From contig NW_026611618.1 of NCBI RefSeq assembly GCF_028009165.1, forward strand, positions 806,001-870,000: a stretch of 64,000 nucleotides of DNA, in the 5' to 3' direction. Positions 10,860 to 21,700 of the stretch are shown here, in pieces; position 1 is the stretch's first letter, and every line of letters begins with the position of its first letter. The position numbers were made by a program, and so were the translations under genes. Origin of the DNA: Akanthomyces muscarius. Its lineage: Eukaryota; Ascomycota; Sordariomycetes; Hypocreales; Cordycipitaceae. The notes beneath the pieces were generated by a model. The model was not told the origin of the DNA and searched no databases. It was given only the letters and a program-made list of their open reading frames with translations.

Positions 10860-12902
10860 TTAAGGGCGTCCCTGACGACCCTTCTTGTTGGGCACAGTGG
10901 TCCAGCCATCCTCGTCAACAGTAGTAGCGTCGCCGGCCTCAGAGGGGGCAGCGCTCTGCTGAGCACTGGCACCGTTGGCACGGGGTCCGCGGGTATCATT
11001 GCGACCGCCCCGGGGAGCGCCGCCGCGGCCACCGCGGCCACCACCACGACCGCCGCGCTGTTCACCGGAGGCCGATCTCCAGCTCCCGGCCTCGGCAGCT
11101 CTTGACTTGTAGTTGGGAACGCCCTCCTTCGGCTCGCGCGGCTCGCGAGGCTCACGAGGCTCACGGCTGCGCACGGGCAGCTGCTTCTCGGCGCCATTTT
11201 GCTTCTCCTCATCATCCTTGGCCTCGGTGGCGGCAGGGGTTTCCTCTTCTTTAGCCTCCTCCTTGGCCTCCTCCTTGGCCTCCTCCTTGACCTCCTCCTT
11301 GGACTCAGCCTCAGCCTCAGCCTCAGCCTCCTTGACCTCGGCTTCGGCCTCGGCCTCCTTAGCAGCCTGCTTAGCGAGACGGCGCTCTTCCTTGGCCTTC
11401 TCATCGGCCTCGCGCTTCTCCTGGATAGCCTGCTGGCGCTTCTCCTCAACCTGACGCTCGCGAGCAGCAGTGTCAATGGGACGGGCGGCGCCAAATGGGC
11501 TGGCCTTGGCGTCGCCAGCGGAAGCGCTGGCGTCACCAGACTCGGTGACCGTACGCTTCTGGAGGTTCAGACGGGGACGGCTGGCAGGGGCCGGGGCAGC
11601 AGCGGGAGAAGCAGCGGGAGCGGAAGTCTCCTCACCTCCCTCCTGGGAAGGCGACTGCTTCCCGGCATCCGGGCGCATGCGGTCGCGCCACTGGAAGTCC
11701 TTCTCGGCGGCAGTGGGGCTCCTCTCGACTCTCTCGGGCCTCTCGGGTCGCTCAGCGCGAGACCCACGGAACGACTCGCTGCGCTCACCCATACCCTCGG
11801 GGGCAGGACGAGGGGGACGGCTGTCATCGCGGCCTTCGCGACCACCAAACTCTTGGGCTGGGAGAGGAGAGAGAGGACCACGGCGTTCCCAGTTAATCTC
11901 GCGAGTAGGGCCGCCACGGTTCGAATCTAGAGCAGGGTCGCGCATTCTGCGCTCGCCACCAAACTCGGAGGGTTGACGACTGCTACCACCACCACGGCCT
12001 GGAAGATCAGGCAGGGGGCCCTTGCGAGTCCAATCGCTGAGATCGCGGTTCGAGTCCATGCGGCTGTCACCACCACGGGCTGCAGTTGTATTAGCAAGAG
12101 TGAAAAGACTGTGTTCTGCGTCTGCAAGTACTTACGAGGATCGGCGACCTTGATCTTGATCATGCGTCCCTGGAAGGACTCGCCATCAAGCTGAAGAGCT
12201 TTCTTGAGGCTGTCAAGATCGGTGAACTCGACATAACCGAAGCCCTTGGGGCGCATCATTTCCCGGTCTTCAATGATTCGGACGCTCATGATTTCACATC
12301 CGGCGAAGAAGTCAGTGACGGATTCGACCGTCGCATCGTAAGAGAGGTTTCCGAGATGAGCAGTGAATGGAGGACGCTCAGGAAGTGTCGCGGGGGCACT
12401 CTCGCGAACAGAATAGCCTTGTATCGAGTTAGATGGTGCTGGCCTAACACATCAAGGTTGAACGATGCACTCACCTCGGTCCTGCCAGGACGAAGTAGCG
12501 CCGCTGCCACCAAGGCGGGAGCGGTCGCTTGAGGGGAGGGGCTGAGTGCCTGATGTATGCTGTTAGTTTCGATCACTGCGACTCGGACACGGTATCTTGC
12601 ATACCAGTAACTAGAGGAGCGTTAGTACAAGGACATGCAATAGGGGTTCCCAGGACAGAGCATTCACGTACCATAGGTCTCCTCAACCTCATCAGCCCAA
12701 GAGCCACCACCAAAACCTGTTGGAAATCGGTCAGCATATCGTTGCAGGTTGCGCTCTAGTGTTGGCGTGCGACGACGAACCAGAATCAGTCAGAAAGTCC
12801 CCCAGGGACATAGTCTGCTGTTGCTTCTTCTTGGGAGCTGAGAAAAGGACATGTCAGCATGGAAGCAGGATATGAGGATCGGTTTGACATGGACGGACCC
12901 AT
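10860..12902 (-). CDS. TIF3: Translation initiation factor eIF4B
   Basis: RNA-binding cofactor of the eIF4F cap complex. Seven exons give 562 residues: 12902-12899, 12837-12781, 12716-12672, 12610-12605, 12549-12475, 12417-12136 and 12079-10860. The N-terminus reads Ala-Pro-Lys-Lys-Lys, then a conserved block with Met-Ser-Leu-Gly-Asp-Phe-Leu and a Gly-Gly-Ser-Trp-Ala-Asp-Glu motif. One RRM lies at about residues 75-155, with RNP2-like HLGNLSY and RNP1 KGFGYVEF. The C-terminal half is charged: a Glu/Lys/Ala coiled repeat, Arg-Glu-Pro repeats, an RGG tract, and a conserved end with Glu-Asp-Gly-Trp. The first exon is only ATGG, with donor GTCCGT. Exon 4 is a 6-nt microexon. Cytoplasmic, constitutive expression is expected. 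Confidence 0.9.
12605..12610 (-). other. Six-nucleotide microexon in eIF4B
   Basis: The hexamer TTACTG is preceded by a TACTAAC branch and CTAG acceptor and followed by a GTATGC donor. The next intron has its own ACTAAC branch and CATCAG acceptor. Inclusion adds two residues (Val-Thr) in frame. Skipping would also be in frame through one 122-nt intron. Confidence 0.6.
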
Positions 12903-13640
12903 GATTGCGGCTTAAATAACCACGCGCAGCGGATTAGGTGACCGGTGCGCGTAGGGGACGAAAGTTAGAGGGGCGAGAGCCGACCGAAGCAGCTCCTGCG
13001 GGAAATTGATAAAATAGTCGAAAACTGGCGAGCGCAACAAAGACGGACGGCCAGGAGTTTCGAGATTCGGAGGAAGGGCGATAGTTATGGGACCCCGATA
13101 GCGTTACCGTGTCTGGGGTTGACGAGTCGAAATTTGCTCGAACGTGGGAAAAAAGACGAGGCCACCAAGGGCCACACACAGCAGGGTTGCCTCAATTTTC
13201 ACCAGCAGGCGTGGTTGATGAGTGGGAGGCGCTAGCCTGGATATGGACTAGCGCAGTCTAGATTTTGGGCGGCCCACCAGATGTTCGCCAACTTGCCGGC
13301 GCAGCATGCCGTTGCTGAGCCACCTTCGCCGCCACAGCTTCAGCTTCTTGATAAATTAGCTGAAAGTCTTGGTGGCTGGTGCGCTGCCTGCTTCGGACCA
13401 AGGACGCGACCCTGATTTTCGAGGCCCATGAACCCGCATACCTCTGTATTGTACTCGCTTCCATCGCCCTGGCCGCGGCATTCTTTCTCCTGCTCTATAT
13501 ACTGGATCTAATTCAGCGCGTTTAGTATTTGTGCCGTGTGCCTGCATTTTTTTTATATCCAGACTGGCGACTTTCTTCGGCGTTGGAGCCTTTTGCCTTC
13601 TATCTGGCGCTCCCTTTTTCATCACCCCATCGTCACCATC
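12903..13640. other. Divergent promoter of eIF4B and the small membrane protein
   Basis: Head-to-head spacer of about 740 bases with no supported gene. Minus-strand frames here are Arg/Pro-rich and short, and I treat them as chance. Confidence 0.5.
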
Positions 13641-14458
13641 ATGGCTTCACAACCAAGGCCCCAGGACTCACAAGGATTAGCTCAGCGCAGAAAGCAGGGC
13701 TTCTTCTCACCAGAGCTGGCCGAGCTTATTTTCCCGCCATTTAAAGTTGGGTTTTGGGCTGGTATGTGGTCCTGGCGACACACTCGACAAGAGGATGCTA
13801 ACTCTTCTGGCTCAACAGGAACTGCTGGAGTATTGGCTGGCGTTGGAGGTGCTATTGCTAGAGAGACAAATCCAATTCTCAGTGGATCCGTCACTGGTAT
13901 ACAGTGGTTTACTCTGGGCACCACGTTCTGGTGTAGGTATCATATCCCGTCCAGCCCTGGCCACCTGCTGACAGAAGCACAGTCTCAAGGACTCTCGCGA
14001 TGCGGACATGGGGCAACCAGGAAGTGATGCGATCGTCTGATAGAGTCATAATAAGCACAATTGCCGGAACAACCACCGGCGCTGTATCAGGACTTTTGCG
14101 TGAGTTCCACTCCGGCCGTGGCAAACACGATTGCCTCTGCTAACCAGAAACAGGCGGTCCTACAAAAATCATACCAGCCATGATCATGTGGGGTTTAACG
14201 GGCGCTGGAGGACAGATGCTCGTACATCGATATGAAGCCAACCAACGTAAACCCCAAACAGATAACGGCCCCGGATTCTGGTCGCGACTGAATCCGCTGA
14301 GGAAGCTCACGGATGAGGAGTACATGGACATGATGAGGGAAAAGAAGCTCAAGCTCGATGTCGACATTTCGTTAATCGACGACCGTATCGCAGAACTCAG
14401 GGCAATGGAGCACAAGGCGCGGGAAGCCGAAAACGTGGCATCCCCCAAGCAAAACTGA
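13641..14458 (+). CDS. Small multi-span membrane protein, Tim17/22/23-like
   Basis: 218 residues from four exons: 13641-13761, 13819-13932, 13983-14099 and 14154-14458. Introns are 50-57 nt, with donors GTATGT, GTAGGT and GTGAGT and a clear CTGAC or CTAAC branch in the last two. The middle of the protein has about four Gly/Ala-rich hydrophobic segments with GxxxG spacing (for example around Gly-Val-Leu-Ala-Gly-Val-Gly-Gly-Ala). The C-terminus is a charged helix rich in Lys/Glu. This resembles Tim17/22/23-type inner mitochondrial membrane proteins conserved in filamentous fungi, but I do not recognise a named ortholog and the mitochondrial location is an inference. Confidence 0.75.
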
Positions 14459-15751
14459 GCAAAGTGGAAGAAGGATGCAGTGTATGATTATGAAATGTAT
14501 GAGATATAAGCGCATCTCAAAACATTAAAAATGCCCAGCATAGCCACGGGTGGCTCAATGGCATTGATATTTAACAATCAATTGTGCCTCAACTTCATTA
14601 GCGTGGTCTCTGCATGTTCCAGAAGCTTTGCCCGTTATCAGTCAATCTAGCGTGCTCCTCTTCCTTCTTGAGCGGCCATAGATGATGGACGTCGTCACCA
14701 CGTCACTAAGCTGCGCCGCATGCAGGCAATAAGCCACAGCGCGATAAATGGTCCGCTACCTATCACAGCAGAGTAACCCTGCTGGCGCAGAATCTCATGA
14801 AATTGTTGGTCTCTTCGACAACATAAGTTCGTACGATGGAGTAAATAAATAATGCAGCGGCTGGTATGCTTCCTAGCGCCACGCTGTAATTAATTGAGAA
14901 GCGTGATGGCAAAGGTGCTAATTTCACGACACGCGCCACACGTCATCGCTATCTAAGCACCTAAGGCAAGGTAGGTAGGTAGGGACTGATGGTTGTTGGG
15001 GCAGGCTGGGGCCATCAACACTGCTGTAGACTGCAGCCCAGCCCAGCTCCCTGGCCTACCTACCTAAGGTACCTACCTAGCCAGCCCACTTGCCCACCAA
15101 CCGCTAATAATCAAATTCATGCAGCCACTATTACCCCAGCCCAGTCCAGAGGCCTCTTCACTGCTTTGTCTCACTCTGCATACCGCACTGGACAAGTCTC
15201 GCCAGCTGGTTTCTACCACCATCACCGTTCCCCAACGATTCTCGGGCAGGCCAGCCAAAACAATAGCCACTGCCATTGACCGTTTCGCAACTTGGCGGAT
15301 GTCACGGTAGCTGCCCACAACCCACAGCCGGTCAAGCCACGCTATCCCCGTTCTGCTAAAAGAGGAGTCTGTCATTCTCCTGTACCGATAGCTACTCCAA
15401 CTTTGGGATCAGCGCTCCATCGACCACTTCCTCGCCGCACTTCCGTACAGTCACACCGGCCGACGAAACAATCATTGACGACCTTTGGAGCTCGACTTAT
15501 TACCCGAGTGTTGTCCTGTATCGCCCTGACGCCTGGTCCTCCTTATCCTATACGCTTCCGACTATCCGCCTTCGCCATGGCTCGCGTCGCTCCTCAAGCT
15601 TTTTAGAGCGGTTGGGGCGGATTATTACACTGCCCGCGCCAGACTGTTCGCCTTTCAAATCCCGAGACCAGGCTTTCCAGAGCCGAAGAAGCGACCAAGC
15701 TCATAAACACACGTCTTCCGCGCCGTCGGCCAGCGAAGACGTTGCGCAGCC
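14459..15751. other. Intergenic region upstream of FMP27
   Basis: About 1.3 kb without a supported gene. It contains GGTAGG repeats at 14970-14984 and complementary CCTACC/TACCTAAGGTACC repeats at 15055-15080, which could pair as a loose hairpin. Such TACCTACC tracts recur in promoters of related fungi. The bases before 15752 are probably the FMP27 5' UTR. Confidence 0.5.
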
Positions 15752-18700
15752 ATGGCTCTTCTAAACCCGACCTTTCTACTCGGCGTCGTCGTCCTCCTTT
15801 ACCTATCGTCCTTTGTTCTTTTCGCCGTCGTCCGAATTCTTACCGGCATTTCCATCCAGCGAATAGGATACCTCTCCCTCCGGAGACTCGCCTACACCCC
15901 TAAGGATGGCTGTACGGTGGAGATTCGCAGTCTGGGCCTCCACATCCATCGCCCAACCTTTGCGCAGCCTACGTGGCTAAGTATCGTTCTGAACGAACTT
16001 GTTGTCACTCTAAACGTGCAGGAGCTGGAGGGGAGTAAGCCTTCCGAGAGTGGCGAGGAGACCGATGTGACAGGTAGCGAGTCCGAGTCCGCCAAGCGCG
16101 ATGTCCCCAAGAAGCGCCCTTCGATGCGACAAGATGCCGATGCATCTTCACGACGCGATCCCTGGAAGCGGCTCTCGAAAATCAAAGACAAGATCAAGAA
16201 AGTCCATCGAATGGTGAAATGGCTGCGAATGATTGATGTTGTTGCGACCAACTCTACCATTCATGTTGTCGACGTGGGCAATATTCAGGTCGGCAGCATT
16301 ACCCTGGCAGTCGACACGCGAAACAAAAAGGTCGATCGCGCTAGATTTTTTCATCAAAAGTCGACCTACTATAAACATGGACACCAAGCCGAGTGGATTG
16401 TGACAGTCCGCAGTGTCCTCTTCACGGCGGATGGGAACGAGTCTCTGGAAATCCTGGACAATGCACTGCTTAATGTGCACGGCTTTCTCCATCACTCCAG
16501 AGAAGGCCTACGCGACGCCACTGTGGCACTCAAGCTTGGCCGCGTCCACGTTCCGTATGATGATTTGGAGCTCTGTATTGCACATTATAAACGAGCCCGC
16601 CGGCGGGCAACCTTTTACGAACCCAAGGACTCCGGCGACATCTCCATTCGTGCTCCGCGGCAACGATCAGGCATTGAAGAGAAAGACGAGTCTGGTGAAG
16701 AGGTACCCAAGACCACGCCGGGCTCGCATGACTTTTTCAACTCTATTCTTCGTGGAATCAAGGAAGTGCAGTTCGCTGTCAGCTTCATCAGCATCAACAA
16801 AAGAGCAGGCTCGGTGCGGCCTAACGCTCAGCCCGTTTTGCTCAGTGCTTCTATGAAGGAAGTTGGCGTTGATCTTCACAGGTTAGATCCAAACTCGCCC
16901 TCACACAGAATGTACTTTCCTTCCAAGGATGTCGCCCACGAGGGACTTGCTGCTGCACTTTCACTCTCGGTTGGCCTCGACGACGGCAACGGAAAACCAG
17001 AACGCCTCCTTTACATTCCCATGGCTACGACAACAATTCGCACGACTCTCCCCTCCAAAACCGTACAGTTATCCGACGACAGCCATGGTAGTGTTGAGGA
17101 GAAGAATGCCAATATTTTATTCGCCAACTCTGTTGTCACTTCGCCTTCAGTCGACCTCGATCCAGCACATCTTCCACTTTTGATTGCTCTGCTACAACCA
17201 AAGCCTAAACCCCCAAGAACGAGTCGAGAATCCCGCAGCAATCTTATGTCGCGATTTTTGCCCAAAGCCAACATGAAATTTTCAATGCATGAGCCCGTTA
17301 TCCGCATCAAACTCAAGACGCTTGAGAAAACAGATGACCCCGATGACTTTGATCTCATAATCTCGTCCATCTCATCTATCTCTCTTGACGTTGAGTCATC
17401 TCACTCTCCCCTCGAAGACATGCATTATTCCCTAGATGGCGCCATGCGAATTCAATCACATCAGCTATACTACCACACCAATTGCGGAGAAAGATTCAAC
17501 CTCATTACCACGGAAGCAACGGAGCTGAAAGTACATCTTGCAGCCAACCCTGACGTGTCTGTGGAAATAAATGGCCTCATTCAGTCACTCGCAATTAGCA
17601 TGGTTCGACCGGAAATCACAGATGGTCTCCATCAAATCATTCGCCAACTTCGCATAGAGGTTGAGCCTGAGAAACGAGCTACTCCTAAGAGCACCAGGCA
17701 CAATAATATGCTGCGTCGAGCGCCCGACTGGCTACTGCGCTGCCACCTTGAAGCGAAAGACTTCAATCTCGAAATTGCCGGCATTGACGAAGACATTTCG
17801 GATGACACTCGCGGTGTATCTCTGCACCTCGATACGATTGCCGCAGAGTATCGTGCCCACCGCTTGGACGGACTGCAGCGTCGTTTACCTAGGAGAAGAA
17901 CTCATAGCAGATCCATTACACAGTCCGACTCTGACATCACACCGTCTTCTTCGCCACGCATCAGGCGTAAGGGTCAAACACATGGCGACGGGAGAAGGTT
18001 ATCGTTCAACATCAGGGGTGTCGAGGCGCAGATTATGGAAAGTATCGACCGGCTGGAAGTCGAGCCATTCATCAACATTCCACGTCTTGAAGTTCTGCTT
18101 TCCGCCGCGAGCGATAACCATGGTCCCATGTTCAACGTTCAAGTGTTGGTTCGGACAATAATGATGCAATATTCGCTTTTCCGCCACTACTCAGTTGGTG
18201 TTGCTGCGTTGACTTTGAGAAAAGCATTCATGAGGCCCGGACGAGAAGCACCACGAGCTCATGAGCCGTCGCACTTCAGGGCGAATCGTCTAGCTCCACC
18301 AAGCCGTTCTGGCGCAGATTCATCAACTACAACCCCAGAGCTGATCATATTGGATGTCAAGGCTGCTCTGGTGCAGCTCAAAGCGGAGATGCCTCATGAT
18401 CCGCTCACTATGCTGCGAATTTACGGCCTGGAGGCGGGGAGACACAGATGGTCGACGCCGTACATGACATCCAAGCTTATCCGCCTCTATGTTCAGCCGC
18501 CGAGGATGCGGAACGTTTGGGCTCGTATGATTGGCATTAAAGCCGGCCGTCTTGATTTACGAGAAACACGACACAAGACTACAAGTGGACCTGTTGTTGA
18601 AGAGCGGCTCATTGACATCTCCACGGAGGCAATTCGAATTGCTGTGCCCCACGAGGTAACCGTCGCTCGAATCAGCGACAACATCGTAAATGTCGTCAAA

Positions 18701-21700
18701 TCTGTCCAGCAACTTCATCATCGTTTCAAGACGGGAACCAATGAGTACATCCTCGAAAAGAAACCAGAAGGCCCGAAACATGTGCCAAAAATAGCTATTC
18801 GCTCGCGCAACTTTTTATTCGAAATCGAAGACGGCGCCTTCGAATGGAAGCTCGGAATGATCTATCGTGCTGGCCGTCAAGAACAAGTGCAGCGCTTAGC
18901 TCGTGAGGGGGCTTTCAAGTTGAAGATCAAGAAAGTTCAAGAAGAAGAAGCACGGCGAGGTGGTAGCAAGCTCCGCTCTCGATCTACATTCGCACGTGGG
19001 CGAGTCGACAAGAGCTCGACGTCTTGGTTCCGAAATCACAGTGCGGACCCTTACCAGCATGATCGCAGGGCGCGCTCCCCGCGCCGGGGCGGCATTCCCA
19101 CGTACGACCCAGAAGGTGGCAACCGCGCTGTCAGCGGCGACGCAAAGATCAGCGAATCTGATGCTCGCGCTCACCTGGACATGTTCAATGCCCAATCATG
19201 GAAGAAGCGGATTGATCAGGCTTGCCGAATGTCCCAAGACAGCATTCGCGAGCTGCGAGAAACATTTTGGGGGCATAACCATCTCCCTGACGACATCCAA
19301 GAAACTGAGAATATTTTGGAGGTGCCACCCCGGCCGGCGCTCATGTCCACAATGGTTTCAGACTTGCAAGTGATCATCGACAAGCCTACCTTTGCCATGA
19401 AAGATCTTCCGGATTTTCTTTACAAAGTTGGCAAAGGTATGCCACGCGACATGAAATATGGCCTATTGATACCGATGCACATTGCAATCAATATGAATGA
19501 GGCGAGGGTGACTTTGCGAGACTACCCACTTCCAGTGTTGCACATCCCATGTCTGAAATCTGGGCAATCCTCGAGACAACCATCCGTCTCGCTTAAGACG
19601 AACTTCGTCCTGGCGGAAGAATTTCGCGGGATCGAATCCACAAGACGAGTTCGTGTCAATGTTGTTCCACCCAAGAGCAATGATCCTACCGCGTCCAATG
19701 ACGGTGGCTTTGCGATCGAAGTCCGGCGAACAATGGGACCTGTGAAGTCTTTTACAGACGTCTCCATGGATATCAATACGGCCTTGCCTACTCGAATCAC
19801 CTGGAGCCCATGCTACCAACCAGCTATCCAGGATATGATGATGGCCATCGAATCGTTTACGAAGCCACCCATTGACCCTTCAGAAAGGGTGGGTTTCTGG
19901 GACAAACTGAGGCTTAATTTCCATTCTCGAATTCATGTAGCTTGGAAGGGCGACGGCGATGTACATCTGGCACTGAAGGGAACTCGTGACCCATATCAGG
20001 TTACTGGCAATGGCGCGGGTTTTCTCATGTGCTGGCGAAATGATGTTCGCTGGAATATCAATGCAGACGACAACGCGAAGCAGTTCATGACAGTTGACAG
20101 TGGAGAGTACGTGCTGGCTGTACCCGATTATAGCCATCAAGTACGCGAGTCTGCCAGAAGACGTATCGAGGATGGCAGCCATCTGGCCGAAGACAACCTA
20201 AGGCAGGCAACGTCGTTCAAAAAGGTGATCATGAAACTCTCGGGCAAAGTTCAGTGGCTGGCTGGGTTGGTCTTTGAGAAGGAGATTGAAAATGGGCATC
20301 GCAGCTTCGATTTTATCCCGCATTACAACGTTGTGCTAAAGAATCCCCATTTTGCTCACAGCGACGGGAATCTTCCATATGATGCTTTCCGCGGTTTCAG
20401 AAGTCGCCATATCCATCTGTCGATTGCAGTGCGAGCGCCTGTTGACCGCGAATGGATGTCCTCGAATCCAGAGCCGTCGCGAAGCTACAACACCATTCAT
20501 CTATCACCGAGGTTCTTTACGCACTTCTTCACTTGGTGGGGTCTCTTCAGCCAACCCATGTCCCTTCCGATCCGGCAAGGTAATCTCTTCCCTGGTAGAG
20601 AGAAGAGCAGCAAAAAATTTGGCAGACATCTGGCTACAGTCAAGTATAGCATCTTGCTTGCGCCGCTTTTCTTGAGCCATATCTATAAGCACAAGGACGC
20701 GGAGGACTACGCACAGAACGAGGCTGTATCGGCTACCGGTCTGAAGGTTCGCTTCGACAGCTTCATGCTCGATCTGCATCAGCGCCGAGAGGAATTCAAC
20801 ACTCTGGCGAAGACGAAGAACTCCCCTAGCCGGACTTCAGGTATCAAGATCCATGCTGGCCACCTTGATCTCGCCGCTGCGGACATTCGAGCTGTATCGG
20901 CAAGCTTGAAAGGAACAACGAGTGAAGCGATCAAGAAGGGCTCCATCTCATCACTGATTACGGACCAAGATGACAAGCCCGATCTATCACATTTCACTAT
21001 CCCCGATGATGACTTGAGTTGGATAGATATGGATGATTTCGTTGAGCTAGACTGGATCTTGCCGACTGAGGCGCACCCTGATACCAAGATCCTTCCCCTG
21101 GCGTACGCCCCAAGATTCACGTACTTCCGGCAGACAGATATCGGAGGCGTTATCAATGGCGATCCGAACCGAACCAGCCCGTTTGGAAACGAACCAACTC
21201 ACTTCTGTCTGCTCAGTCAAGAGGACGACAACAAAAAGGTTCAGATGGAACTGATTCAGGAAAGACTTGATCAGCTGGAAATTCAGATGCTTTCTCACTC
21301 GCGGCATGTGGGCGAAGCTGAACTGAAGCTTGTTCAGGCCGCGACCAAGGATAGCAGTCTCCTGGACGACCTTGATGCTCTGAAGCGGCACACGAACGTT
21401 CTCAAAGACAAGAAGACATTCCTGGAAAATATGCTGGAACAAGTCCGAAACAAGATCAAGGGTAGTCGCAGTCGAATGTTCACTTCCTCTGCTACGCGCG
21501 ATTCGTCCCCGGATAGCTCTAGTAGCGAGGAGCAAGTCATGGACATCCCGCCCACCTCTCATTTTGAGAGTGAATTTAACAATCGGTTTGTCATTCACAA
21601 TATGCAGCTCAAGTGGAACAATATGCTGCGAAACATTGTGCTGCGCTATTTTCACCAAAACAGTCAGAGGCGAGGCTTTGTTTACTACCTCTCTCGACGT

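Noticed and set aside
11199..11930. Plus-strand Leu/Ser-rich frame opposite eIF4B
   Set aside because: Arises from the Glu/Lys repeat codons of eIF4B read in reverse.
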